Positions 11,718-21,385 of a DNA stretch of 35,531 bases are shown one piece after another. Numbering within the stretch: position 1 is the first letter of the stretch; every line of letters begins with the position of its first letter. Location of the stretch: NCBI GenBank assembly GCA_013115125.1, contig JABANN010000360.1, positions 1 to 35,531 on the forward strand, written 5' to 3'. A program made the position numbers and the translations under genes. The DNA is from Perkinsus olseni (lineage: Eukaryota; Perkinsozoa; Perkinsida). Under the pieces are notes generated by a model that was not told the DNA's origin, did no database searches, and worked only from the letters and a program-made list of their open reading frames with translations.

Positions 11718-12352
11718 TTACATAAAGTATGCAGTGCATCGAGAATATCTTGAAAGCGCACCTGATATGAGACAAGATACCGAAAGATACCGCTGATAGC
11801 GCACTCTGAAGACTTTCACTCCCCTCAGCACATCAACAACAACCAAATCAATTTCCCACAACTCAAAAGAAGATGATATAATACGCAGTAGACTGCGATC
11901 GAAGTAATACACGCTCGCTCTCCTTCGCTGGGCACGTGATAGAAAGAGTTTGGAAAAACTGGGTAAAAAATTCCGACGATGTTCACCGGTTGCTGAGCTG
12001 TTGTCAAGTTGGCTGCTGCCCAAACTCTATTCCGAGCGACAAGAGTGAATGACCAATTTTCAATTTCATATCGCGACAACATATGTCGCAGACGAACGGG
12101 GCGAAAATTTCCGATGTTGAAATGACCGGAGAGAACGGCATTATTTTCATCCTTGCCATGCTGCTGGTGTTTTAAGTGTTGGCCGACGGAAAGCCCAAAG
12201 TACTACCTTGTAGACCTCCTGCTCCGACTCCCATTCGTATGGGTCGCTATCCCTGATAAATTGGGAAATTCAGAGTAAATTTTGGAATAAAAGTCATACC
12301 AATCATCCTCGAAATCGTGAAGATCATCATCATCATCATCATCGTCTTGCAT
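11718..12352 (-). CDS. acidic-N-terminus protein of unknown family, four exons
   Basis: Exons on the minus strand, all in phase, are 12352-12300, 12252-12207, 12151-11987 and 11927-11718. The introns are 47, 55 and 59 bp with GT-AG ends. The protein (about 157 residues) starts MQDDDDDDDDLHDFEDDW, continues with an acidic/aromatic segment (DSDPYEWESEQEVYK), then a hydrophilic globular stretch (GHFNIGNFRPVRLRHML) and a basic, hydrophobic C-terminal third. No domain is recognised. The poly-Asp tract comes from a GAT-type microsatellite. The open frame continues upstream of the chosen ATG, so the start is uncertain. Confidence 0.55.
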
Positions 12353-12537
12353 CGCTCTGCCAAGGTCACTAATTCTGGAAGAAGGCCCAGATGAGTGGCG
12401 CAATCGATTGAAGAGGAGTTTCCAAGAGATTCAGTTTTCATCATTCTCAACTCTCTTTTCCTTTCCATATCAATCTAAGAATATCGTGCAGGTACAATCG
12501 ATGGAGTAAAAAAACACACAGAAATTCTCTCCAGAGA

Positions 12538-12777
12538 ATGGCTGAAAAATACGGAAGGAAACTCCCACCATCACGCGATGGTAGAACGAACCTCAGCAAC
12601 GCCTTTCAGCGGTCTCAAGGCGCACTCGAAAGAATATCGACAATACTGAAGAGGTCGTATCTTGCTCGTGTCGTTCAAGGAGCTGCCGAAAAATATCCGG
12701 CGAAGCGACCACTGTTGAACCAAGTGGAAAGACTTGAAATCCATCTTTTCCGCATCATCAACCTAGGATATTCTTAG
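12538..12777 (+). CDS. possible 79-residue basic protein
   Basis: A single frame starts at an ATG (MAEKYGRKLPPSRDGR) and is rich in Lys/Arg, with a predicted helical second half. It lies just upstream of the gene starting at 12804 and on the same strand. I see no splice evidence or family match, so it may be chance. Confidence 0.3.
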   Translation: MAEKYGRKLPPSRDGRTNLSNAFQRSQGALERISTILKRSYLARVVQGAAEKYPAKRPLLNQVERLEIHLFRIINLGYS

Positions 12778-12803
12778 CCTTGCCATTACTGGCAAATCCT
12801 TTT

Positions 12804-13337
12804 ATGTATGAAACTCCGAGAAAGGCAATTCCGAATAAATCACCAAACGTCTCGGGGGCGATGGTAACTCGCTAACGAGAGTTACACGGACCCCACGAAT
12901 AGTTCCCTACATTTTGAACCTCTGCGAGAATCCTAACATCATAAATTTGTGCAGGAGCCGACGCGGAAGGAGGAGAAGAAGCTCCTCGACGAGGCTGCTT
13001 GCAAACTTTCCTTCCATCTCCGACAAATTTGGAAAAGAACGTTGGAGGAAGCAAAGAGGTAAGCACAGAAGTAATGTGATAATTGCCTTCCTCGGTGAAC
13101 ACGTTTTTCGGCGAAAAATTTAACGATGGATTCCGCAGACTTGACTTCTGAAAATTTAGATATGCCCGCATCGTGATGACGCTGATGACCATTCCCGAAC
13201 AATTTCAATTAACAGAGCATAAAGAATATCATTCAATAATATCTTTAATACCATCCTCACATTACCCTCGACAAGTATCGTCTCCTGTGGAAGAGCCGTC
13301 CAAGCATCGCCGTTTCCCATTCGTCATTTCAGCGTAG
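12804..13337 (+). CDS. unrecognised basic coiled protein, three exons
   Basis: Exons 12804-12863, 12955-13058 and 13160-13337 join in phase. Intron 1 has a CTAAC branch-site match 22 bp before its TTGTGCAG acceptor. The product (about 113 residues) starts MYETPRKAIPNKSPN, then has a charged helix (TRKEEKKLLDEAACKLSFHL) continuing across the splice into KRYARIVMTLMTIPEQFQ. The last part of exon 3 overlaps, in antisense, the final exon of the convergent gene at 13262, so the true stop may lie earlier through another splice. Family unknown. Confidence 0.55.
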
Positions 13338-14272
13338 AAATCGTCATCAAAGCTCTGAAAGATGCTGCCAAGATCATCAGAGATACCTCTAGCTTATAGA
13401 AAAGCGACCGTGATAGGCGACCCCACTTTATCGTGCAAATCCTGGTCATTAATATTATTAGTATTCTCCGCATCCGGTGGCTCGTTATCCTCATATCGTC
13501 GAGCCGGCGTCGTCACAGACATTACATCATTATCGTCCGCCGCAGAGAAAGAATCGTCCTCTGGGGAGGCTGCCAACCTCCTGAGGCAGAAGTCCCGGGT
13601 TCGATCCTCAGCAGCGACATGTCAGACTTACTTTCCCGAAATGACGCTGTTGAGTTGTTCAACAGCAGCATGAACGGTAACCATGTCGACTCTTGTGAAA
13701 TATCCATCAGGCACACTCGCTAGGGCCGAGGCACACTCCTGAGAATCCAGAGCATCATTATAGGTCGATACGGGAAGATAAGATACTCCGGTTGGGAGAT
13801 TCAACAGCAGGAACGCCCCATTCTCGCCCCTTCCAAAAGCACACCAGAAAATACGATAATGGTTATCTATTATTTATTCAAATAATACACCCCTTCCATT
13901 CCCCTAGCATGGGGAATCTCTTAGTAATGATACTTCACAGCCATACCGTAACTTTCAATATAATATAGAATTATTATGGGTTTAATGTATATATCAATAA
14001 CATATTAATAGTGCTTTTGCTCGATCTATGAAACGCTTGAAGAGGTTGAATTATCGATATCGTGGGTTCGGAAAACAGTTATTTTCGAGCGGTTCGTGAT
14101 GGTATCTTAGTAATACAAGTTCATTCGAGGAGGATATGAATGAGGTCGAAGTGCCCTGTGAGTAGGGTAGCGATTATACTGATATTTGAGGAGCGCTATT
14201 GCGATGAATTGTCGTACCAACTTTCCCCCAACTCACCATTAATATCGTGAGTATTGGATTCCTTCCCGACAT
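13262..14272 (-). CDS. unrecognised, possibly secreted protein, at least four exons, one intron tRNA-derived
   Basis: The best-supported exons are about 13870-13632 (FWCAFGRGENGAFLLLNLPT), 13580-13430 (acidic, PEDDSFSAADDNDVMS) and 13354-13262 (SFDDDFYAEMTNGKRR to TAA). All are in phase with GT-AG introns. The intron at 13581-13631 is 51 bp and mostly an antisense tRNA 3' half. A likely first exon at 14272-14237 (MSGRNPILTILM, hydrophobic) joins in phase to a second at 14155 downward, but the join from there to 13870 crosses an AT-rich stretch and is unresolved. The 3' end overlaps the convergent gene at 12804-13337. Family unknown. Confidence 0.5.
13581..13631 (+). pseudogene. tRNA 3'-half relic forming most of a 51-bp intron (antisense to host gene)
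   Basis: Read on the plus strand this intron contains GTCCCGGGTTCGATCC, a T-arm with a near-consensus Pol III B box (GGTTCGATCC). On the minus strand it is a complete intron, with GTAAGT donor and CTCAG acceptor, and the exons on both sides stay in phase (AA|G). The 5' half of a tRNA is not visible. Confidence 0.65.
13870..14155. other. AT-rich stretch between exon candidates
   Basis: Strongly AT-rich with a short hairpin (CCCCTAGCATGGGG near 13903). No coding support in 13870-14040. Probably a long intron or the boundary between two minus-strand genes. Confidence 0.35.
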
Positions 14273-14516
14273 TATTTTCACTGACGAAGAGAAGACAGAA
14301 TCGTGAGGACGGGAAATTATAAATAATATGAGCGGAGAAAGAACTAATAAAACGGCACGGCGACCTGTTTCGTATCTTCAACCTACGCTAGTGAGTCACC
14401 ACCAAACTGCGCCGTACAATCGACGCTTCGGGCGTGCGCTAAATGCTACGGTAATTTGTCTAATTTCTCGGTCAAATCTACGGCACTAGTATGCGCAATA
14501 GTTCATTACCTTCCTC

Positions 14517-14962
14517 ATGAATGACGAAGATTTCGAGGCGGTATCTAAGCTTGAGGTCGAGCACATAACAAAAGATACTACTCTGTATCGAGCCACTCCG
14601 ATACAGTGCGAAACAGAGGGATTGAAAGGAGGATACTTGGTAATAGGTTGTGGTCGTGATGGTATCATTATTTGAGAGGAGTTTGTGGTCGTGACGGCAG
14701 CTCGTATCTTTAGGTTACCCTGGCAGTTGTCATTATCGCGGTTGTCTCTGCCACGACCCTGGGTATCGAGAAGATATCTTTTTCGAATATCGTAGCCCTG
14801 TGGTGGCCTTCCTGGTCGGCCGCAGCCATTATGTTTTCGCTTCTACTCGTTCTGTGGTGGATGCTGTTCTCTCGGAACTCAACCGTGGTGGAGGAAAGTG
14901 TAATAAAGAACGGGCGGAGCGAAGCACTTGAGGTCGGAGAAAGTCATACGCATTATGTGTGA
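14517..14962 (+). CDS. 123-residue protein with two membrane helices
   Basis: Exons 14517-14639 and 14714-14962 join in phase 0 across a 74-bp intron (GTAATA donor, CTTTAG acceptor). The N-terminal 41 residues are hydrophilic (MNDEDFEAVSKLEVEHITKD). Exon 2 opens with a hydrophobic helix (VTLAVVIIAVVSATTLGIE), then a second one with paired Trp residues (AAIMFSLLLVLWWMLF), and a polar tail ending THYV. It should be a small integral membrane protein with both termini on the same side. Family unknown. Confidence 0.6.
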
Positions 14963-15605
14963 AGATATGCCGGCTGTCATGAGCTGGCATTTGGTAGGTC
15001 AACCTAAGATACGTCTTAAAATTGAATTTTGAAAATTTTAAATTCTGTGAGGATTCTGAAGATATGTCGAGTATACTCGTGTGTCGTGATAATACCGTGG
15101 AAGTGCCTCACTCCCGTGGCGCATCACTCCCAGCTCATCGCCGAGCATCGACCTATCTGCCCACGTCGTCTGGCGGAGGCTGCCTCGGTGGGTTGAGTAG
15201 CGAGAGAACTCTCTTAAAATAATAGTTTGTAGAATGGGTGCTGCTAGAACGGCGACTTTTCACTCGGATGGGGCATGCCAATAGTGATAGCTCTCCTGAG
15301 TCATTGGGCAATAATACTCGTTTGGTGAGGCTTCTGAGCTTACTCGATCGTTGTTATTCTTTGGCGGTTAGTGTGACGACGGATATTGACGGAAAATGAG
15401 CATGTCAAAATGGTCATTGTGTTCTTCCCGGTATTTTTTATTTGAGGTTGTCGTTCGGTGACATGCGTGTTTGAAATGATTGGTACGAATTTAAGTATTT
15501 CAAAATCCATGTTACTGTTGGTTTAGAGATTTCTACGACTGGGAAAGATCAACTCGTGATAGCGCGACGAGCTTGGTATCACGGTTCACAAGGTTTTACT
15601 CGCAG
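14963..15605. other. upstream region of the PIG-H-like gene
   Basis: Probably holds the missing 5' exon(s) of the next gene. A frame from an ATG at 15022 or 15064 (Ser/Pro-rich) and another beginning MGHANSDSSPE near 15271 are candidates, but neither joins with confidence. A 17-bp repeat copy lies at 14997-15013. Confidence 0.3.
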
Positions 15606-16137
15606 GTCTTGTTGGTTAAGGGGCTCGGCATTCAGCTGCAGACGCTTTACGCGGGGGGTGGCCAGCGAACGGAGTTCATACAGATTAGTGCAGTGAGGGA
15701 TGTCGTATTACAGGAGGCTGTGAGTGATAATCGATCGCGTGATCGATTTGGGAAGATGTCCTCCATAGGTGTATGGCTTTCGTATTGTTACGTATCTTGC
15801 GATTGAGGTGGAGTCCGATGAGGATGAAGGGAAATCTTTGCGCACAGCGAAGAATTCGCGATTGATACTGCCCTTCGAGACGCTGGAAATACCGACTCGA
15901 GAGTTGGTTGAAGTGTAAGCGTATCTTTGATGAGCGTGCATGATACGAATGAGGTTGACTGGATGCATGAGGGAGCGCTGTTGCATTTTGACATGCATCT
16001 TAATGGAGCGCCACGAAATTGTGTCCTTTCTCGACAGATACTTCGCCTTGAGAGATCTCGTGCCGCAAATAGCCGATGATAGTTCGACTGAAGTTACAGA
16101 CTCTGAGAGTGAAGAGCGGTCTTCTGAGGGCGACTAG
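15606..16137 (+). CDS. PIG-H-like subunit of the GPI-GlcNAc transferase (5' end unresolved)
   Basis: PIG-H is a subunit of the ER-membrane complex that makes GlcNAc-PI, the first step of GPI-anchor synthesis. Exons 15606-15719, 15769-15914 and 16038-16137 join in phase (introns 49 and 123 bp). The first carries the PIG-H hallmark: a strand-rich stretch LLVKGLGIQLQTLYAGGG, then FIQISAVRDVVLQEA, matching the family pattern of 'LGVQ...I....I.DVVINE'. The last two give LVEVYFALRDLVPQI, resembling the family's C-terminal end, plus an acidic tail (TEVTDSESEERSSEGD). The N-terminal membrane part of the family is not found. I assign the family from motif order only. Confidence 0.65.
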
Positions 16138-17170
16138 TGATGAGGAAGGTGATTAGTCTAGCTGGGGCGCTCGTGGTTTGTCTATCGATAGGCCGCGGGT
16201 TCGTTTCTTGGGAGGTAATTTTAATAATGCGAGAAGTGTTTGCTATTCCTTTTTCACACCACGTCCATCAACTTCTTCCACACGACAATCCCTGGGAATG
16301 AACTCGGTGTTGGCATTTAGCGTGCTCGAGTGACGAGATCACAACTAATCGCTCGATTGGGCCCCGGGTTCTATCCCTCTGTGCTACATTTTTCGTGTAA
16401 TTATTCAGGTCTTATGCCGAGTAAATTTACTGCATCCCTGTTGTTATCATTACAGTACGATTTCTTCTGCCAGTTTCGTATTTCTGCGTTGGGCCATGGT
16501 CGAGCTTGGATACTCAACTCGCTTTGAGTTCCAGGCGGCGTTCAATTCTTGAGCAATCAGATTTGTAGACTGAAATTTTTGATTTTCGATTTTCCCCAAT
16601 GTCCCAATTTTAATGACGATGTGCAAATAACTTTGGTGAAGGGCGTCGGCGGGTGATGCCGGTCCGTTGTCGTCCGCGTGAGTATAGCTGTGACTCTCAC
16701 TGTGAGTCCTGTGAGGTTGGATATGGCGGAGGGGTTCGATGGGCGGTTCTGGAACTCAGAATTCGAGTTTGAACCCGCGTTTTACGGGCAAAAAAATCCC
16801 ATAATCGACTTTGAGTTTCAGGATTATTTCGTTGAATATGTGGCGAAGAACGATACGCTTCAGGTCGGCGGCCCGATTTTAGTATCTCGTGATCGATGGC
16901 TGTGAACTGGTAGTACTGATGACGCATCCGTGATTGGTCGTAAGAATCGTGGAAAAGCTGGTATTACTGAATTATCTTATGAAAGTCGTCCATCGATAAG
17001 TCAAAAGATACGCGAACGTACTCGGAGCATCATGAGCCCACGCGAAATTTGTAATCCCATCAGCATTCAAATTCTATGGCGTTATTTATCTTGGAGTGCT
17101 TCATAGGTAGTCCCTTGTAGATCGTCATCTTCACTCCAGTTTACTCTAACGCAACCAGCCCTCTCCTTCT
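16138..17170. other. about 1 kb without an assigned gene; two tRNA-B-box-like sites
   Basis: A 75-codon frame (16678-16905) and a 65-codon frame (16330-16527) have no family match. Two B-box-like sequences, CGCGGGTTCGTTTC near 16195 and CCCCGGGTTCTATCCC near 16361, are each followed by a T run, like the 3' end of a Pol III gene. They may be further tRNA 3'-half relics. Confidence 0.35.
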
Positions 17171-19461
17171 ATGACTGCGACCCAGGAGTACGACCCATCC
17201 ATCCACACGGAGACGATAGCCCATGTTTACAAGCTTACGAACGATGATCTCCAGCATGACGTGTCTGTTGTTCACGAGAGAGGTCGAGGCTACGCCTGGA
17301 GGATCTGGCCTAGCGCTCATGTAGTACATGGAGAGGTTGGAAGAGAATTTTTGTGGGCCTGTCGGGAGAATGAGTGCCTGTGGGGTGAACGGAATTGGGA
17401 TTTTGTACAATTTTTGGGTAGAAAGTTTTCTAAGTCATCTGAGCTATTTTGCAGTGTCCGGTTGAATCAGCGTGCTGATGAATCATCAGATGAACTGATC
17501 ATCGGATGATCAGTGATGATGGATGCGAAATTAACATCAGTAGATCGTGGCAATGGTCAGATTACGTGATTCCACGACATTGTGTATCCATCAAGGGTCA
17601 ACCTAAGATACGCCTCAATATTGACTGTAGTGTATTTACTATGAATATCTTGCAGTGCGCCCAATTCAGTGATTTCGTTTCGTGTCACCGCCACAACTTT
17701 TTTCCTAGAGCACTAATGGACCGGAAATTTTGATTCTCCTGAAAATTCTGAAATTCTGAAACACCTAGATAGGCTTTCCTAACACTATTATATCGTTCCA
17801 ATATGTCACGGATAAAATTATCGACGAAAAAATATTTTGCGTATTTCTTGAAGCGGGGACCAGACATTAGCAGCACTGCGGCTTTCTACCCCCCTCAACG
17901 ATATCATATTCAGCTTCTCACGAAGTTCCTCGCGAAGGAGCTGAAGGCACATAAGGGCGCTCCGGTGGACTTCATCGACATAGGCTGTGGCGCTGGGATG
18001 GTTGGTCTGGCGGTGGCCGCCAGCGAGGGTAATAAAAGGCGACCGACTGATTTCATCTACGAGTATCTTTTTGCATTTTTGACCTCTTTTGGGGAGGTCG
18101 ATCGTCTAGTAAAATCTTATCTTTTTTGGCCACATGCTGCTGCCCCATTGTCGGTTACTTCGAGTGTTTGCTCTCTTTCGTCGCGGAGTAGAGGTAGGGA
18201 AGAGGAAGAAGGTTATGTTTGGTATTGGGTAGGGTCGAGGCAAGTTGTCTTGACTGACTTGGAAGACCAGCTCGGTTCGCCGCAGCGTTCGTTGGATCTC
18301 AATGATGACGAGGTGAGGTCCCGGGTTCGATCCCCGGGCGGAATACCTTTTCCGCTTTTTCAGATCAAAGCTAAGACCCGCTTGATGTCTCTGCCATGGG
18401 GTGACTTAGAGGCTGGCAAGAAGGTCATCGAATCTTTGAGTGAGGATGGCGATGACCGCGAACTCTGGGTCTGCGGATCTGGCCTGGTAGGAAAGGGAGG
18501 GATAATTTCGTGGCGCGCGACGAACGGCTTGAACTGGAACCCTCCTTAGCAACTGTCGATGGGCTGAATGGGTGAGACTATTTCTTCTTGTCGGGCATTT
18601 TGCTCTCATGGATTTTAAGTGTGATAATTTTTTTCCGCCGTTTTCTTTCCAACTTTTCACGGGAGGTTTTTTCCGGAATTTTGGGGGGAGAAATCGGAAT
18701 CTTCAGGTTTACTTCGACTCACTGATGGCCCCGCTGGCTGATACCTTCGAGCAGCTCTTGAATGCGAAGCCGAAGGCAGTTGCGTACATCGGGCAGATCA
18801 AGAGGAACTGGAAGGTGGAGAAGAGGTGACATAGCTCAGTTGGGAAGTTCTTTGACTATTATTCTAAAGGCCGTGGGTTCAATTCTCGGTAGGTTCTTCA
18901 CGAAGCTTTGTCGACAGAGAGGATTGAACTGCGAGCTTCTTTATTCGGCACTCGTCGAGGAGAACGACGGATGCGGCCAGGAGACGGACGGAACGGTAGT
19001 ATAATACGTCATTTGGTGGGGGCCAGGGACATTGACCAGACGTGTTCATACCAATAATTGCCGAATAAGCAGAAGAATAACTGAGGGGACAGTGTATCAA
19101 GGAGTGTATATAAATTGAATGAACCCGACCTCGAGATGTTCGCAACTTGTGGTACTGCTTTTAGAGGCATCAGCATCCGCTCTAATTGCTTGACCTTGCT
19201 TGAGAGAGAAAAAACCAACGGAAGTTTTCCAGACTTTTGTTGCAGTGTAATGATCGTGAGGTCTCACACTGTGTATCTTTCTGTCATGCTTGACAAATAC
19301 AAAATAGCTTGTGACACTATATGAAAAGATACCCTATTTATATCGAGCCAGGTGGAGTATCTTTTTTTCATCAGTTCAAGATTCTGGAAGAGCACGACAT
19401 CACCGCTGCCGAGGAGGGCGATTGGAATCTCCGACTTTACAAGTTGACTAGGAAGGACTGA
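17171..19461 (+). CDS. METTL21-family (methyltransferase 16) protein methyltransferase, seven exons
   Basis: A seven-beta-strand SAM-dependent methyltransferase of the family that methylates lysines in chaperones and elongation factors. Exons 17171-17320, 17914-18028, 18233-18312, 18364-18486, 18707-18825, 18893-18995 and 19375-19461 are all in phase (258 residues). Exon 1 ends RIWPSAH, the family's W-P motif. Exon 2 has the SAM loop DIGCGAGMVGLAV. Exon 3 has VVLTDLEDQ (the acidic ribose-binding position). Exon 4 to 5 has LWVCGSGLVYFDSLMAPL. The last exon ends GDWNLRLYKLTRKD, typical of the family. The usual D after VCGS is G, which may matter because the family motif is D-x-x-Y. Introns 3 and 5 are tRNA-like. 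Confidence 0.85.
18313..18363 (+). pseudogene. tRNA 3'-end relic forming most of a 51-bp intron (sense)
   Basis: Just inside the GTGAG donor lies a T-arm with a perfect stem, CCCGGG-TTCGATC-CCCGGG, then GGAATACC and TTTT. The T run has the position of a Pol III terminator and here starts the pyrimidine tract before the TTTTTCAG acceptor. The flanking exons join in phase 0. Confidence 0.75.
18826..18892 (+). pseudogene. decayed tRNA that constitutes an entire 67-bp intron
   Basis: The intron starts GTGACATAGCTCAGTTGGGA, which is a tRNA 5' end with an A box. It continues through an anticodon-arm-like part (TTTGACTATTATTCTAAAGG, most like a tRNA-Asn) and a T-arm/B box (GTGGGTTCAATTCTCGG) to a TAG acceptor. 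The 3' acceptor strand is missing and the T and D stems are imperfect, so it is not a working tRNA. Exons 5 and 6 of the methyltransferase join exactly across it (AG|G). Confidence 0.75.
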
Positions 19462-19618
19462 GTGAACGATGGCGAGTTGTGGCAAACCACAAATAACGTT
19501 TCTCTCGCGATACGAAGTATCTTGCTCTCTTGCTTCCTCTTGCATTTCCTCAACTGGCCTGCCGGGTTGATAGTAGGTAGTATTATTTTTCAAATCACCA
19601 CTCAGCGACTCCTGCAGT

Positions 19619-20085
19619 ATGGTTCATCTATTTAAAAAGGACAAAAACAACACGGCGAGTCGGGAGGAGAGCACCAGCATCAACAACAAGAACGACGCCG
19701 AGAAGAAGTCCTGGTCGACGAAAATGAAGTCCGCGTTTTGTTGCTCGGCTGGCTCCGCGGAAGATCCTATGTTGATCAAGCACTCGCATCAGAGCAGGCC
19801 TGAGCAGTCGAGGGGCTCCGTTGAGGTAAGCTTCATTGTGTTGTTGTTTCTGGACATAGCTGGATAGGAGTTGTGGAAGTTACGGTATGAATTTAGGTAT
19901 CGCCAATGACGACTAGAGCGGATAGTAGTGCCAGAGGCTCTGTCGTGACGGATCTTGACTGCGAGTTCAAACAGGCGCCGATGACGACGTCGTTGCTGGC
20001 GGATGAGAAGACGCCGCACGAAAAGAGCGGCAAGTTTCATCTTTTCGGGCGTCGCGGTGGTGAAAAACAACACTTGAGGAAATAG
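19619..20085 (+). CDS. Lys/Ser-rich small protein, two exons
   Basis: Exons 19619-19825 and 19897-20085 join in phase 0 across a 71-bp intron (GTAAGC/TTTAG). The 131-residue product is hydrophilic: basic N-terminus (MVHLFKKDKNN), a Cys pair (FCCSAG), then Ser/Thr-rich sequence and a basic tail (FGRRGGEKQHLRK). It looks disordered. No domain or membrane segment is seen. Family unknown. Confidence 0.55.
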
Positions 20086-20179
20086 AGGTGTTGATGAGTT
20101 GATTGATCGTTTTTGTACTCGAGGCCGAGATGACGGTACTTTTCCAGTTTGTTGCGAGTAATGTCATCTCGGTAGTGTG

Positions 20180-20409
20180 ATGATGAGGAGGGAAGGTTTT
20201 CCCCTAATTGTTTCCTTTACCATTGACATTGCCCGGGCTGTGTTGAAGCAGTTGGGAATAGCCCTGGTGAGCACCACTTGATAATACTTCAGAACAATAA
20301 TCACTTGGCAGGGATTGTGAAAGACGGGAGCGAGGAATCACCTACTCGAGACTACTCAGTGATACTGAGTCAGGATCCACTTGCCCTTGCTCTGAAGAAG
20401 CCCGTATGA
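20180..20409 (+). CDS. possible 67-residue protein with a 26-bp intron
   Basis: Exons 20180-20266 (IVSFTIDIARAVLKQLGIAL) and 20293-20409 (AGIVKDGSEESPTRDYSVIL, ending ALKKPV) join in phase 0 if GTGAGC...TTCAG (26 bp) is an intron. Both parts read as real protein. The intron would be extremely short. It may instead be the 3' end of the gene upstream. Family unknown. Confidence 0.4.
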
Positions 20410-20465
20410 ACACAAGATGGATTATGATAAATGATAATGAAATTATACTACTGCTGGTGGTCATA

Positions 20466-21268
20466 TCATTCAATCAGTTCAACATCGTCGTTCGCACTGG
20501 CATCATCATCACTGTTCTCTTCGGCCAAGTTGTCGCCGTAAACACGATAGTAGCACCACACGACAACTTGAGCTAGGCCGAGACCCAGCCCTAGGATATT
20601 CGGAATCAGCACGAAGAGATCTCGAGCAACGACCGACCAGGCAAACCATATTATGGAACACATGAGTGTCATAAAGGACAGTAAAAAGGGCATGTAGCGT
20701 ATTGAACGCGTTCTCAGCACAACACCGATGACGGCGAGGGGGGAGCCGTACCTGAGGAAGACGACGCATTGCGTGTGCTCAATACACTGCTGGTTCTCCG
20801 ATATTAAGAGCGCTGTTGAGACTCGGGAGAGGGAGTCTTGCAAACACCTTACATGAGGGCGTTCAATGCACTCGCAATGGTCCCCAGTGAGGTGCTAGCG
20901 CTGACTCCGGCATCGGCAGCTTTGCACACGATGACGGTGAGAAAAAGGAACCCAGTGGCTGTAGCGTAGAGCCAGGCCAGCTCGCGACGTTTGTGGGTGA
21001 GGGCGTAGAACCAGAAGATGAGGCAGTAGGAAAGCTCGGCCACGGCGCTGAGGGCATTGGCGATGACGATGTCTTCGCGATTGGGGGTTACACGACCGTA
21101 GAGGACCCAAACTAGATTCTGTATGAGAGTAACTGTGTAGGGCATGGCCGTGTAATCACCGATTGATTTATTATTGATAATATCGATCATGGTTGGGAGA
21201 GGGGCGAGGGACAGGCCCATACCGACGGCCGCACCCAGAGCCCCGAGGATGTGTTGGGAGGTCGTCAT
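20466..21268 (-). CDS. SWEET sugar transporter (MtN3/saliva family), two exons
   Basis: SWEETs are bidirectional sugar uniporters of plasma or internal membranes, with two three-helix MtN3 repeats joined by a linker helix. Exon 1 (21268-20853) starts MTTSQHILGALGAAVGMGL and has the first repeat (SLAPLPTMIDIINNKSIGDY, then PYTVTLIQNLVWVLYG). It also holds the linker helix. Exon 2 (20751-20466) has the second repeat (YGSPLAVIGVVLRTRSIRYM, then NILGLGLGLAQVVVWCYY) and an acidic tail. The 101-bp intron splits an ATG codon (AT|G) right before the second repeat. Total 233 residues, normal for the family. An in-frame extension upstream to 21385 exists but is unlikely to be translated. Confidence 0.92.
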
Positions 21269-21385
21269 CAGGGATGAAATCTGAGCGAAGGGTCTGATAC
21301 GAGATTCCAACAGTTCACTGTCATTTGCGGAGGAGTATATTACTCGCAACACAACGAAGGGGAAGTGAAAACATGAGCGAATCAA

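Noticed and set aside
16745-16840. Possible second copy of the 25821 MITE (shared AACTCAGAATT)
   Set aside because: Only an 11-bp match and weak inverted pairing. The ends do not match, so this is not enough to call an element.
19002-19004. TAA as the stop of the methyltransferase
   Set aside because: A GTAGTA donor six bases earlier joins in phase to an exon at 19375 that ends with the family's typical C-terminal sequence.
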